A stretch of DNA of 64,000 nucleotides from Bradyrhizobium huanghuaihaiense (GCF_007830635.1 NZ_VLLA01000018.1:1-64000); one strand, 5' to 3'; counted from the first letter of the stretch, positions 1-7,819 are shown. Notes: generated by a model not told the origin, from the letters alone. Numbers and translations: made by a program.

Positions 1-171
1 GATCCCGGGCCTGCCGTTCTCGCTGTAGAGCGGCGCGATCTCGCCGTCGATCCAGTCCCAATCGACCTTGCCGGCGAGCAGAACCAGCTCGTGCTTCATA
101 TTGATGATCTGGTCGAGCCGAGCCCGGAACAGATCGTTCGATCCCGTCGTCTTGTGCTTCTTCGGCCGCAT
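1..171 (-). CDS. IS5 family transposase, N-terminal 57 residues
   Basis: The reading frame starts with ATG at 171 and runs off the window. The visible start is basic (MRPKKHKTTGSNDLFR), followed by a helical segment around residues 16-35 and the segment DWDWIDGEIAPLYSENGRPG near residues 37-56. This is the typical opening of rhizobial IS5-group transposases, whose DDE catalytic domain follows further in and is not visible here. The protein would catalyse cut-and-paste movement of the element. Whether the copy is intact cannot be judged from this window. Confidence 0.8.
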   Translation of the reverse strand, partial: MRPKKHKTTGSNDLFRARLDQIINMKHELVLLAGKVDWDWIDGEIAPLYSENGRPGI

Positions 172-322
172 CGTTCCCTCCGATGCAGACAAGGAATCAT
201 GCTTCCCGCTTCGAGGGAATCCACGAAAACCAAATCGCAAGGTTCTGACGCCCAAAGCATCAAAACCTTGCAATCTGGAAATGCCCCTTAGCCCAAATCG
301 AGATTCCCGATCAGTGGCTTAG
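1..322 (-). mobile_element. IS5-type insertion sequence, 5' end (cut by window edge)
   Basis: The left edge carries the start of a transposase gene read leftward plus about 150 bases of non-coding sequence that probably leads to the outer end of the element. The far end lies outside the window, so terminal repeats cannot be compared. A TTAG at 319-322 fits the YTAR target preferred by many IS5 elements and is taken as a tentative border. The border is an inference; the transposase identity is stronger. Confidence 0.5.
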
Positions 323-329
323 TCCTTCT

Positions 330-422
330 TCACGGACGACTGGTCAGCGTCGCCGCAATATTCGACTGCAGCGCGCCTTGCTGAGCGGCCAGCATGGTGC
401 TGACCATCGCCATCATGTCCAT
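330..422 (-). pseudogene. short 30-aa ORF beside the IS end, possibly a truncated small protein
   Basis: An ATG at 422, preceded by a purine-rich GAGGG about nine bases upstream, opens a 30-codon frame beginning MDMMAMVSTMLAAQQGALQ. This amphipathic, Met/Gln-rich opening resembles the N-terminus of small YjfB-like (putative motility) proteins of about 60 residues. The frame stops at 330, eight bases from the suspected IS border. An adjacent frame would read a few residues further (ending SSVKKD). I infer that the IS insertion or a frameshift shortened the gene. It could also be a chance ORF. Confidence 0.3.
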
Positions 423-507
423 TACGCGAACCCTCGTACCGGCTGTAACCTAGACGCGAGGGGTTAATGGGACATGAATTGTCACACGGTCGACCCACGG
501 CCGAGAT

Positions 508-604
508 GCCGTAGGGTGGGCAAAGGCGCATTTGCGCCGTGCCCACCACCTCACCATGGTCGCAAAAAATGCATGGGCACGCTTCGCTTTGCCCACCCTA
601 CGGC
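508..604. repeat. intergenic palindromic repeat (GTAGGGTGGGCAAAG family)
   Basis: Positions 508-525 are the exact reverse complement of 587-604 (18 of 18 bases). The arms bracket about 60 bases containing further GTGCCCACC-type inverted pieces. The same motif, read GTAGGGTGGGCAAAGCGAAG, recurs at 48741-48770. This is a dispersed, REP-like intergenic element rather than a gene-specific terminator, although it lies just downstream of the dehydrogenase gene that ends at 618 and could stop transcription. Confidence 0.75.
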
Positions 605-617
605 ACCGGGAAATGGG

Positions 618-1499
618 TCAGCGCGTCGGAACCGGCTTGGCGCCGCGGTAGTCGTAGAAGCCGCGCTGGGTCTTGCGACCGAGCCAGCCGGCCTCGACGT
701 ATTTCACCAGCAGCGGGCACGGGCGGTACTTGGAATCGGCGAGCCCCTCGTGCAGCACCTGCATGATCGACAGGCAGGTATCGAGACCGATGAAGTCGGC
801 AAGCTCGAGCGGCCCCATCGGATGGTGCGCGCCGAGCTTCATCGCAGCGTCGATCGCCTCGACATTGCCGACGCCTTCATACAGCGTGTAGATCGCCTCG
901 TTGATCATCGGCAGCAGGATGCGGTTGACGATGAAGGCCGGGAAATCCTCGGAGACCGCGACCTGCTTGCCGAGCTTGGCGACGAATTCCTTGGCCGCCT
1001 CGAAGGTCGCATCATCCGTGGCAATGCCGCGGATCAGCTCCACCAGCTCCATCAGCGGCACCGGATTCATGAAATGAATGCCGATGAAGCGCTCGGGCCG
1101 GTCGGTGGCGGCGGCGAGCCGCGTGATCGAGATCGAAGACGTGTCGGAGGCGACGATCGCCTCGGGCTTCAAGATGGCGCAGAGCTCGTGGAAGATCTTG
1201 CGCTTGACCTCCTCCTTCTCGACCGCGGTCTCGATCACGAGATCGCAGTCGGCGAGGTCGTCGAACTTCTCGGCGGCCACGATGCGCGAGAGCGCCTGGG
1301 TCTTGGCCTCCTCGGTGACGACCTTCTTGGAGACCTGGCGGGCCAGATTGCCGTTGATGGTGGCCATGCCCGACTTGAGGCGGTCGGCCGAAACGTCGTT
1401 GAGCACCACGTCGAAGCCGGCGAGCGCCGCAACATGCGCGATGCCATTGCCCATCTGACCCGCGCCGATCACGCCGACCTTCTTGATCACTGCCGCCAT
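618..1499 (-). CDS. hbdA: 3-hydroxybutyryl-CoA dehydrogenase
   Basis: This 293-aa NAD-dependent enzyme oxidises 3-hydroxybutyryl-CoA to acetoacetyl-CoA (or the reverse) in short-chain fatty acid or polyhydroxybutyrate metabolism. The N-terminal Rossmann fold has GAGQMG at residues 12-17. The second half of the active site shows H142 in IHFMNPVP and E154 in the following ELVE, the usual His-Glu dyad. The length matches the stand-alone enzyme family. ATG at 1499 was chosen because GGTGGA lies upstream; an in-frame GTG four codons earlier is possible. It lies downstream of etfB-etfA in the same direction but beyond a strong hairpin, so it may have separate expression. Confidence 0.93.
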   Translation of the reverse strand: MAAVIKKVGVIGAGQMGNGIAHVAALAGFDVVLNDVSADRLKSGMATINGNLARQVSKKVVTEEAKTQALSRIVAAEKFDDLADCDLVIETAVEKEEVKRKIFHELCAILKPEAIVASDTSSISITRLAAATDRPERFIGIHFMNPVPLMELVELIRGIATDDATFEAAKEFVAKLGKQVAVSEDFPAFIVNRILLPMINEAIYTLYEGVGNVEAIDAAMKLGAHHPMGPLELADFIGLDTCLSIMQVLHEGLADSKYRPCPLLVKYVEAGWLGRKTQRGFYDYRGAKPVPTR

Positions 1500-1660
1500 A
1501 ATGTCATCCACCGGAACGGCGCGCAGATCGCGCCCTGCCTATCCCCTGAGCCGGGAGGTCTGATTTGACCAGTAGCCTGATTTAATCAGAACCTTGGCTC
1601 GAAACCTAGATTGGATCGCTTCGAAGGCGTGCCCCACGCCAAAGAAAACGCTCAAAAATG

Positions 1661-1697
1661 AAACACCGGCCGGAGTTTATACCTCCGGCCGGTGTTT
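1661..1697 (-). terminator. rho-independent terminator after etfA
   Basis: Positions 1661-1675 and 1683-1697 form a perfect 15-bp stem with a 7-base loop. On the minus strand the 3' arm runs into TTTCATTTTT, a T-rich tract. It lies 11 bases past the etfA stop and should end etfBA transcription before hbdA, at least in part. Confidence 0.8.
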
Positions 1698-1707
1698 TGA
1701 ACGCGGT

Positions 1708-2652
1708 TTACTTGCCGAGCTTGCCGAGTTCGGCCGTCAGCTCCGGAACCGCCTGGTAGAGGTCGGCGACCAGGCCGTAATCGGCGACCTGGAAGATCGG
1801 CGCGTCCTCGTCCTTGTTGATCGCGACGATCACCTTGGAGTCCTTCATGCCGGCCAGATGCTGGATTGCGCCGGAAATGCCCACGGCGACATAGAGCTCG
1901 GGGGCCACGACCTTGCCGGTCTGGCCGACCTGCCAGTCGTTCGGGGCATAGCCGGCGTCCACCGCCGCACGCGAGGCACCGACGCCGGCACCCAGCTTGT
2001 CGGCGAGCGGCTCGATGTACTTTGCGAAGTTTTCCCGGCTCTGCATGGCGCGGCCACCGGAGACGATGATCTTGGCCGAGGTCAGCTCGGGACGGTCGCT
2101 CTTGGCGACCTCCTCACCGACGAAGGACGACAGGCCGGGATCGGCCGCCGCCGCCACGGTCTCGACCGGCGCGCTGCCGCCTTCGCCTGCCGCGGCGAAG
2201 GTGGAGGTGCGGACCGTGATGACCTTCTTGGCGTCCTTCGACTTCACCGTCTGGATGGCGTTGCCGGCATAGATCGGACGCTCATAGGTGTCGGGGGCGA
2301 CCACCTTGATGATCTCCGAGACCTGCATGACGTCGAGCAGGGCCGCGACACGCGGCATCACATTCTTGAAGCGCGAGGTCGCGGGCGCGACGATCGCGTC
2401 ATAGGACGGGGCCAGCGAGACGATCAGCGCGGCCAGCGGCTCGGCGAGATCATGCGCGTAGAGCTCGCCGTCGGCGAGCAGCACTTTCTTCACGCCGGCA
2501 AGCTTGGCAGCGGTATCAGCCGCCGCCTTGGCGTTCTGGCCGGCCACCAGCACCTCGACGTCCGCGCCGAGCGCAGCAGCCGCGGTGAGGGTCTTGTTGG
2601 TCGCATCCTTGAGCGACGCATTGTCGTGTTCGGCAATCAGAAGCGTCGTCAT
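1708..2652 (-). CDS. etfA: electron transfer flavoprotein subunit alpha
   Basis: This 314-aa subunit binds FAD. With EtfB it carries electrons from acyl-CoA dehydrogenases to the membrane ETF:quinone oxidoreductase. The N-terminal half has the alpha/beta fold starting MTTLLIAEHDN. The C-terminal FAD domain contains SGGRAM and the family signature GISGAIQHLAGM at residues 258-269, followed by VIVAINKDEDAPIFQVADYG. Length is normal. The ATG overlaps the etfB stop by one base, so the two are translationally coupled. The alternative FixB (nitrogen fixation) form is less likely without fixCX nearby. Confidence 0.96.
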   Translation of the reverse strand: MTTLLIAEHDNASLKDATNKTLTAAAALGADVEVLVAGQNAKAAADTAAKLAGVKKVLLADGELYAHDLAEPLAALIVSLAPSYDAIVAPATSRFKNVMPRVAALLDVMQVSEIIKVVAPDTYERPIYAGNAIQTVKSKDAKKVITVRTSTFAAAGEGGSAPVETVAAAADPGLSSFVGEEVAKSDRPELTSAKIIVSGGRAMQSRENFAKYIEPLADKLGAGVGASRAAVDAGYAPNDWQVGQTGKVVAPELYVAVGISGAIQHLAGMKDSKVIVAINKDEDAPIFQVADYGLVADLYQAVPELTAELGKLGK

Positions 2653-3401
2653 CAGAGCACCCCGGCTTCGTTCTTGAGTTTCGACACCAGCTCGGCGACG
2701 TCCTTGACCTTGACGCCCGCCTTGCGGCCCGCCGGTTCAGTCGTCTTCAGAACCTCGAGGCGCGCGGCGACATCGACGCCGTAATCGGCAACGGTCTTCT
2801 CCGCGATCGGCTTCTTCTTGGCCTTCATGATGTTCGGCAGCGAGGCGTAGCGCGGCTCGTTGAGACGAAGATCGGTGGTGACGATCGCCGGTCCCTTCAG
2901 CTTGACGGTCTGCAAGCCCCCGTCGACTTCGCGCGTGACCTTGAAGTCAGAACCTTCAACCTCGAGCTTCGAGGCGAAGGTCGCCTGCGACCAGCCGAGC
3001 AGCGCGGCCAGCATCTGGCCGGTCTGGTTGCTGTCGTCGTCGATCGCCTGCTTGCCGAGGATGATGAGGCCAGGCTGCTCTTCGTCCGCAACCTTCTTCA
3101 GGATCTTGGCGACGGCGAGCGGCTCGACGGTGCCTTCGGCCTTCACCAGGATGCCGCGATCGGCGCCCATGGCAAGACCGGTGCGGATCGTCTCCGACGC
3201 CTGCGCGGGCCCAATGGAGACCACCACGACTTCGGTCGCCTTGCCGGCTTCCTTCAGACGCAACGCTTCCTCGACCGCGATTTCGTCGAACGGGTTCATC
3301 GACATCTTGACGTTGGCGAGTTCAACGCCCGATCCATCGCCCTTGACGCGGACCTTGACGTTGTAATCGACCACCCGCTTTACCGGCACTAAGACCTTCA
3401 T
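2652..3401 (-). CDS. etfB: electron transfer flavoprotein subunit beta
   Basis: This 249-aa partner of EtfA binds AMP and contacts the donor dehydrogenases. It starts MKVLVPVKRVVDYNVK and carries the signature GKQAIDDDSNQTGQ at residues 116-129, which lines the AMP site. ATG at 3401 was chosen because AGAGGA precedes it; an upstream in-frame start would add six atypical residues. It is the first gene of the etfB-etfA pair, and a sigma70-like promoter is visible upstream. Confidence 0.96.
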   Translation of the reverse strand: MKVLVPVKRVVDYNVKVRVKGDGSGVELANVKMSMNPFDEIAVEEALRLKEAGKATEVVVVSIGPAQASETIRTGLAMGADRGILVKAEGTVEPLAVAKILKKVADEEQPGLIILGKQAIDDDSNQTGQMLAALLGWSQATFASKLEVEGSDFKVTREVDGGLQTVKLKGPAIVTTDLRLNEPRYASLPNIMKAKKKPIAEKTVADYGVDVAARLEVLKTTEPAGRKAGVKVKDVAELVSKLKNEAGVL

Positions 3402-3448
3402 CGATCCTCTTTCACTCAATTTGGGAGGGGGGTTATCAACTGGCGCGG

Positions 3449-3477
3449 AACCTAAAGGCCTGATCCGGCCCGGTCAA
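3449..3477 (-). promoter_or_regulatory. etfB: putative sigma70 promoter of etfBA
   Basis: On the minus strand TTGACC (3477-3472) and TAGGTT (3454-3449) are separated by 17 bases, close to the housekeeping consensus, about 50 bases upstream of the etfB start codon. The -10 is imperfect, so this is a sequence-based guess. Confidence 0.45.
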
Positions 3478-3527
3478 CGCGCGAAGCGGCCAATTTTTAG
3501 ACCTTAGAAATGCACCGCCCAAATGGG

Positions 3528-4100
3528 TCAGCGGTTCTGGCCCGGAACCCAGAGCACGTCCCCGGCGCCGTTATGGTTAGCGGCTCGGCTCGCCACGAAC
3601 AGGAAATCCGACAGGCGGTTCATATACTGGATGCCAGCCGCGCTGACCGGCTCGCCCGGTCGGGCCGCCAGTTCCACGATGACGCGTTCCGCCCTGCGGC
3701 ATATCGTGCGCGCGACATGGAGATAGGCTGCGGCCGGAGTGCCGCCGGGGAGCACGAAGGAGGTCAGCGGCGCGAGCTTGTCGTTGAGCGCGTCGATGTC
3801 GCGCTCGAGGCGCTCGACCTGGCTCGCGACCACCCGCAGCCGCTCCGCTTTGCCCTCACGCTCGGGCACGGCGAGATCGGCGCCGAGGTCGAACAGGTCG
3901 TTCTGGATGCGGCCGAGCATCGCATCGAACTCGGGCATGTCATGGGTGTGAAGCCTGACCACGCCGATTGCGGCATTGGTCTCATCGACGGTGCCATAGG
4001 CCTCGATGCGCAGATCGTATTTCGGACGGCGCTCGCCCGAGCCGAGCGCCGTCGTGCCGTCGTCACCGGTTTTGGTATAGATGCGGTTCAATACCACCAT
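3528..4100 (-). CDS. pduO: cob(I)alamin adenosyltransferase, PduO type
   Basis: The 190-aa enzyme transfers adenosyl from ATP to cob(I)alamin to make coenzyme B12. The N-terminal ATP-binding segment YTKTGDDGTT is at residues 8-17, followed by DLRIEAYGTVDETNAAIG. The C-terminal half has FVLPGGTPAAAYLHVARTICRRAER, with the conserved Arg/Cys/Glu cluster of the PduO fold. Length is typical. ATG at 4100 lies two bases after the stop of the upstream HIG1-like gene, so the two are probably co-transcribed. No B12-dependent enzyme is in the window. Confidence 0.93.
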   Translation of the reverse strand: MVVLNRIYTKTGDDGTTALGSGERRPKYDLRIEAYGTVDETNAAIGVVRLHTHDMPEFDAMLGRIQNDLFDLGADLAVPEREGKAERLRVVASQVERLERDIDALNDKLAPLTSFVLPGGTPAAAYLHVARTICRRAERVIVELAARPGEPVSAAGIQYMNRLSDFLFVASRAANHNGAGDVLWVPGQNR

Positions 4101-4102
4101 GT

Positions 4103-4297
4103 TCAGCGTCCCATCGCCCAGACTGCGGCCATGGCGATGACGATCGCCACGAACTGCAGCAGAACCCGCCAGCGCATCAGCTTCTGCGAGGTGTTCGGCG
4201 AGCCGCCGCGCATCATGTTGACGAGACCGAGCAGCAGCACCAGTGCCACGGCGCCGACCGCGATCGGCAGGATGAAAGTACTCAGGATAGATGCCAT
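4103..4297 (-). CDS. HIG1-like twin-transmembrane protein
   Basis: This 64-aa protein has two membrane segments, about residues 7-24 and 43-61. They are joined by a short basic loop (MMRGGSPNTSQKLMRWR) that matches the hypoxia-induced (HIG_1_N) family; bacterial members are often called twin transmembrane protein. It sits in the inner membrane; mitochondrial relatives bind respiratory complexes, but the bacterial role is unknown. ATG at 4297 begins MASILSTF; an upstream GTG at 4312 is an alternative. It is tightly coupled to the adenosyltransferase gene. Confidence 0.75.
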   Translation of the reverse strand: MASILSTFILPIAVGAVALVLLLGLVNMMRGGSPNTSQKLMRWRVLLQFVAIVIAMAAVWAMGR

Positions 4298-4418
4298 CAG
4301 GGTAGATAACACCGTGTGCGGCGGTTCGCCATGGCGTTCCCGATCTGGCTTTTAAGCCAATAATATCAGAAGCTGGCTGGATGAATATCGATCCGATGCA
4401 GCCGTCCTTCACCACTCC

Positions 4419-4579
4419 CCGCCTGCGGGGAGAGGTCGAATTCGATCGCAGATCGAATTCGGGTGAGGAGGACTCTCCGCGAACCCGGCTCTCACCGTCC
4501 ACGCGGAGACTCCCCCTCACCCGCCGCGCTCAGGCGCGCAAGTGCGCTGCCGAGCGCGTCGGCCTCTCCCCGCAGGCGG
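4419..4579. repeat. intergenic inverted repeat, shares 67 bp with 61397-61463
   Basis: Arms 4419-4435 and 4563-4579 are perfect 17-bp inverted repeats. Inside the left part is a 10-bp palindrome, 4438-4447 and 4451-4460, with a three-base loop. The stretch 4513-4579 is nearly identical to 61397-61463, with only a few substitutions. This marks it as a dispersed element. It lies in the spacer upstream of the YihY gene. Confidence 0.75.
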
Positions 4580-4640
4580 GACGAGGCGAACCGCACTGCA
4601 AGCAGGGTACGAAAGCATCCGCCGCAACTGCGGGTGCCAC

Positions 4641-5534
4641 GTGAAAGCGATCCGCTACATCTACTGCGTTCTGGAGGATGCGTTCTATACGTTCCTGGCC
4701 GACGACGGCTGGGCGATCGCGAGCCATATCGCGCTGTCGACCCTGATGGCGCTGTTCCCGTTCCTGATCGTGCTGACCTCGCTCGCCGGCTTCTTCGGCT
4801 CCAAGGAACTCGCCGATCAGGCCGCCAGCCTGATGCTCGAGGTGTGGCCCAAGCAGGTCGCCGATTCGATCTCGGGCGAAATCCACGACGTGCTGACCAC
4901 CACCCGCACCGGCGTGCTGACCATCGGCGCGGCGCTGTCGGTCTACTTCGCCTCGAACGGCGTCGAGGCGCTCCGCGTCGCGCTCAACCGCGCCTATGCC
5001 GTGGTGGAGATGCGGCGCTGGTACTGGCTGCGGCTGGAATCGATCGGCTACACGTTGGTCGCGGCCTTCACTGCGCTCGCCATGGCATTCCTGATCGTGC
5101 TCGGTCCGCTCTTCATCGAGGCGGCCCGGCGCCATATCCCGCTGTTCGTCGAATCCAACGAGAGCATCCTCACCTGGCTGCGCTACGGCATCACCATCGG
5201 CGCATTGGTGGTGGCGCTGGTGATCCTGCATGCCTGGCTGCCCGCGGGCCGGAGGAGGTTCTTCCAGATCCTGCCCGGCATCGTCTTCACCATCGTGGCG
5301 TCGCTGATCTCAGGCATCGTCTTCGGACAATATCTGGCGCGCTTCGCCAACAATTACGTGACGATGTATGCAGGCCTCGCCTCGGTGATCATCGCGCTGG
5401 TGTTCCTGTATTTCATCGCGGCGATCTTCGTTTACGGCGGCGAGCTCAATGCCGCGATCATCAAGTCGCAGCTTCCTCACGGCGTGTCGCTTCAAGCAGC
5501 GCAGTCGCTAGAGCCCGCGGAGACACAGGCTTGA
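4641..5534 (+). CDS. YihY/BrkB family inner membrane protein
   Basis: This 297-aa protein shows the family layout: a short cytoplasmic start with a motif around GWAIASHIALSTLMALFPFLI (residues 22-42) and about six membrane segments across the rest, ending FLYFIAAIFVYGGELNAAI. Members were once called ribonuclease BN or virulence factor BrkB; the real role is unsettled. The start is GTG at 4641 because upstream codons encode repeat sequence. No strong ribosome site is seen. Its last 74 bases overlap the end of the opposing hybrid kinase gene. Confidence 0.88.
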   Translation: MKAIRYIYCVLEDAFYTFLADDGWAIASHIALSTLMALFPFLIVLTSLAGFFGSKELADQAASLMLEVWPKQVADSISGEIHDVLTTTRTGVLTIGAALSVYFASNGVEALRVALNRAYAVVEMRRWYWLRLESIGYTLVAAFTALAMAFLIVLGPLFIEAARRHIPLFVESNESILTWLRYGITIGALVVALVILHAWLPAGRRRFFQILPGIVFTIVASLISGIVFGQYLARFANNYVTMYAGLASVIIALVFLYFIAAIFVYGGELNAAIIKSQLPHGVSLQAAQSLEPAETQA

Positions 5535-6720
5535 CCAGGAAAGCGTCGGCGCCGGCTTCACGCGAGGCCGCCTCGTCCTCGCCGCGCCCGGAGACCCCGA
5601 TGATGGGGATTTGAGCCAGCGGCGCCGGCATGGTGCGGATCCGCCTGATCGCCTCGACGCCGTCGATCCCCGGCAGCACCATGTCCATCAGCACCGCATC
5701 GAAGGCGCCCTGCTCCAGCCGGTTCACGGCATCCTCGCCGCGGCCGATGAACTCGGCATGATGGCCGAGCTCGGTGAGGATGGTGTTGAGCACGACGCGG
5801 CCGAACGGATTGTCCTCGACGCTGAGCACGCGCAGCGCAGACAACGCGTCCACCCCGGCTTCGCCTTTCGATTTGCGCGACCTGGCCGGCCCTGCCGCAT
5901 CCAGCGACACCGTCAATGTGAAGGTGGCGCCGCCGCCACTGCGCGGCGCGACCGAGATGTCGCCGCCCATCGCGCGCGCCAACTGCTTCACCGAGGACAG
6001 CCCGAGGCCGGCGCCGCCGAAACGCGAGGCGATGGTGACATTGGCCTGGGTGAAGGGGCGGAACAGCCGCTTGATCTCGGCCATGGTCAGGCCGATGCCG
6101 CTGTCGGACACCGCGAAGGCGACGCCGACCTTGCCTTTGCTCTTCTTGGCAGGACGCCAGGGCGCCACCGCCAGCGCCACACCGCCCTGCTCGGTGAACT
6201 TCACCGCATTGTCGATCAGGTTCTCGAGCGCGGCGCGCAGACGGACGGGATCGCCGACCACCAGCCCCGGCAGCTTGTCGGAAATATCGACCTGGGCCTG
6301 CAGCCCCTTGGCCGCGGCGCGCCCGGCGAGCGAATCGCCGGTGCTGCGTGCGAGCGCCCGTAAGTCGAACAGATCCTGCCGCAGCGTGCTGCCGGCCTTC
6401 CCGGCGCCCTTGCCCGTTTTGGCAGCGTCCACGAACAGCGTGGCAAGGCTCGCCAGATGCTCGGCGCCGGCCTTGATGGTGTCAGCCCAGCGCCGCTCCC
6501 GCTCCCCGAGATCGGAGGTCGCGAGCAGATCGCTGATCGCGAGAATGCCGGTCAGGGGGGTGCGGACCTCGTGGGCAAAGGCGGCGAGCGCCGCCTGGAC
6601 CACATCTGGCGCGGCGGCCTTGGTGGCGCGCTTGCGCGACCGCCCGGCCGCCCCGGACCGTTTCCGAGGCGGTCGCGTGGACGTCCGCGTAGTGCGCACC
6701 GCGCGCGTTTTCGCCGCCAT
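5461..6720 (-). CDS. soluble hybrid histidine kinase / response regulator
   Basis: The 419-aa protein starts with about 38 Arg/Lys/Thr-rich residues and has no membrane segment or recognisable sensor domain. A HisKA domain follows with the phospho-acceptor H50 in FAHEVRTPLTG. The HATPase domain has the N box around N167-N171, DSGIG at 206-210 and GGAGLGLS at 235-242. A C-terminal receiver has D303, phospho-acceptor D346 (LMDMVLPG), S377 and K397. All residues for autophosphorylation and transfer to its own receiver are present, so it should work in the cytoplasm with a separate partner. ATG at 6720 follows an in-frame upstream extension with no coding features. Confidence 0.9.
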   Translation of the reverse strand: MAAKTRAVRTTRTSTRPPRKRSGAAGRSRKRATKAAAPDVVQAALAAFAHEVRTPLTGILAISDLLATSDLGERERRWADTIKAGAEHLASLATLFVDAAKTGKGAGKAGSTLRQDLFDLRALARSTGDSLAGRAAAKGLQAQVDISDKLPGLVVGDPVRLRAALENLIDNAVKFTEQGGVALAVAPWRPAKKSKGKVGVAFAVSDSGIGLTMAEIKRLFRPFTQANVTIASRFGGAGLGLSSVKQLARAMGGDISVAPRSGGGATFTLTVSLDAAGPARSRKSKGEAGVDALSALRVLSVEDNPFGRVVLNTILTELGHHAEFIGRGEDAVNRLEQGAFDAVLMDMVLPGIDGVEAIRRIRTMPAPLAQIPIIGVSGRGEDEAASREAGADAFLVKPVSPRALATALLEATRREEAAT

Positions 6721-6777
6721 AATTCCCCTTCGAAGTATCCCCTTCGAACCCGGGCTATGCGGCGAGCATGGCACGAC

Positions 6778-6803
6778 GGAACCCTCGGAGTCACGGCAGC
6801 GTT
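6778..6803 (+). promoter_or_regulatory. EcfG-type promoter match, orphan orientation
   Basis: GGAAC (6778-6782), 17 bases, then CGTT (6800-6803) exactly match the alphaproteobacterial general-stress sigma factor consensus. It points rightward into the 3' end of the oppositely oriented gluQ. It could make an antisense RNA or be a chance match. Confidence 0.25.
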
Positions 6804-6823
6804 TAGCTAACCCCCAGAGAAAC

Positions 6824-7693
6824 TTAACCTAATCCCACCAGCTGGCGAACACCGGCAGGTGTGATGCCCGCGCTGCGCAACTCCCGCAGCCCCGTCGAGC
6901 GGCTGGATTTCGACAGCTTCCGTCCCTCCTCGTCACGAATCAGCGCGTGGTGGCGGTAGGCGGGTTCCGGCAGGCCAAGCAGGACCTGGAGCAGGCGGTG
7001 GACCGACGTCGCATGAAACAGGTCCTGGCCCCGCACGATCTCGCTGACGCCCTGGAGCGCGTCGTCGACGACCACCGACAGATGGTAGCTGGTCGGCGTC
7101 TCCTTGCGGGCCAGGATCACGTCGCCCCAGGCCTCCGGTCGCGCCGGGACGGTATCACGCTCGCCATCCGGCCCCTCGCCGAGTTCGTTCCAGCTCAGGC
7201 CATCGACGCGGCGGCAGGCGGCCGCCATGTCGAGCCGGAGCGCGTAGGGCGCGCCCGAGGCGATCAGTCGTGCCCGCTCGCCTGAGGACACCGATTTGGC
7301 GTCACCGGGATAAAGCGGTGCGCCGTCGGGATCGCGCGGCCACGGCCCGTCGGCCTCTCGCGCGGTCACCAGCCTTGCGATCTCGGCGCGGCTTTCAAAG
7401 GCGGGATAGACGAGGCCCAACTCGGAGAGTCTTTCGAGCGCAGCGCGATAGTCGGACAGATGCTCCGACTGCCTTCGCACCGGCGTCTCCCAGGCGATCC
7501 CGAGCCAGGCGAGGTCTTCGTAGATCGCGGCTTCATATTCCGGCCGGCAGCGTGTCGCATCGATGTCCTCGATCCGCAGCAACAGCCGCCCGCCGGTCTC
7601 GCGCGCCCGATCGAAGTTGAGCAGCGCGGAATAGGCGTGGCCGAGATGCAGGAGGCCGTTCGGGCTCGGGGCAAATCGGAAAACGGGTGGCAT
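6824..7693 (-). CDS. gluQ: glutamyl-Q tRNA(Asp) synthetase (GluQRS)
   Basis: This 289-aa paralogue of the GluRS catalytic core activates glutamate and attaches it to queuosine-34 of tRNA(Asp). The HIGH-like motif is HLGH at residues 16-19 in FAPSPNGLLHLGH, and the KMSKS-like loop is KLSKS at 259-263. There is no anticodon-binding domain, as expected for the family. The Cys residues that bind zinc in the E. coli enzyme are replaced (AFES and YPGDAK here), placing it in the zinc-less subgroup. ATG at 7693 has GAGAGA upstream; a TTG four codons earlier is less likely. Confidence 0.92.
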   Translation of the reverse strand: MPPVFRFAPSPNGLLHLGHAYSALLNFDRARETGGRLLLRIEDIDATRCRPEYEAAIYEDLAWLGIAWETPVRRQSEHLSDYRAALERLSELGLVYPAFESRAEIARLVTAREADGPWPRDPDGAPLYPGDAKSVSSGERARLIASGAPYALRLDMAAACRRVDGLSWNELGEGPDGERDTVPARPEAWGDVILARKETPTSYHLSVVVDDALQGVSEIVRGQDLFHATSVHRLLQVLLGLPEPAYRHHALIRDEEGRKLSKSSRSTGLRELRSAGITPAGVRQLVGLG

Positions 7694-7710
7694 GAATTCT
7701 CTCAAGACTC

Positions 7711-7795
7711 GTCATTGCGGGCTTGACCCGGCAATCCATCTTCCATGACTCTGTTACGATAGGAGATGGATGGCCGGGTCAAGCCCGGCCATGAC
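7711..7795. repeat. intergenic hairpin repeat (GGGCTTGACCCGGC family)
   Basis: Positions 7719-7739 and 7766-7786 are inverted copies over 21 bases with one mismatch, and the outer flanks (GTCATTG and CATGAC) extend the pairing. This is a REP-like element of a kind common between genes in this group of organisms. It fills the space between the divergent gluQ and glycosylase genes. Confidence 0.7.
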
Positions 7796-7819
7796 GCCGG
7801 AGAGAGCTTACCGAGCCAC

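Noticed and set aside
474..1568. Long plus-strand frame opposite the 3-hydroxybutyryl-CoA dehydrogenase gene
   Set aside because: High-GC genes give long antisense frames; its residues are Arg/His/Asp-rich and match no family, while the minus-strand gene has all family motifs.
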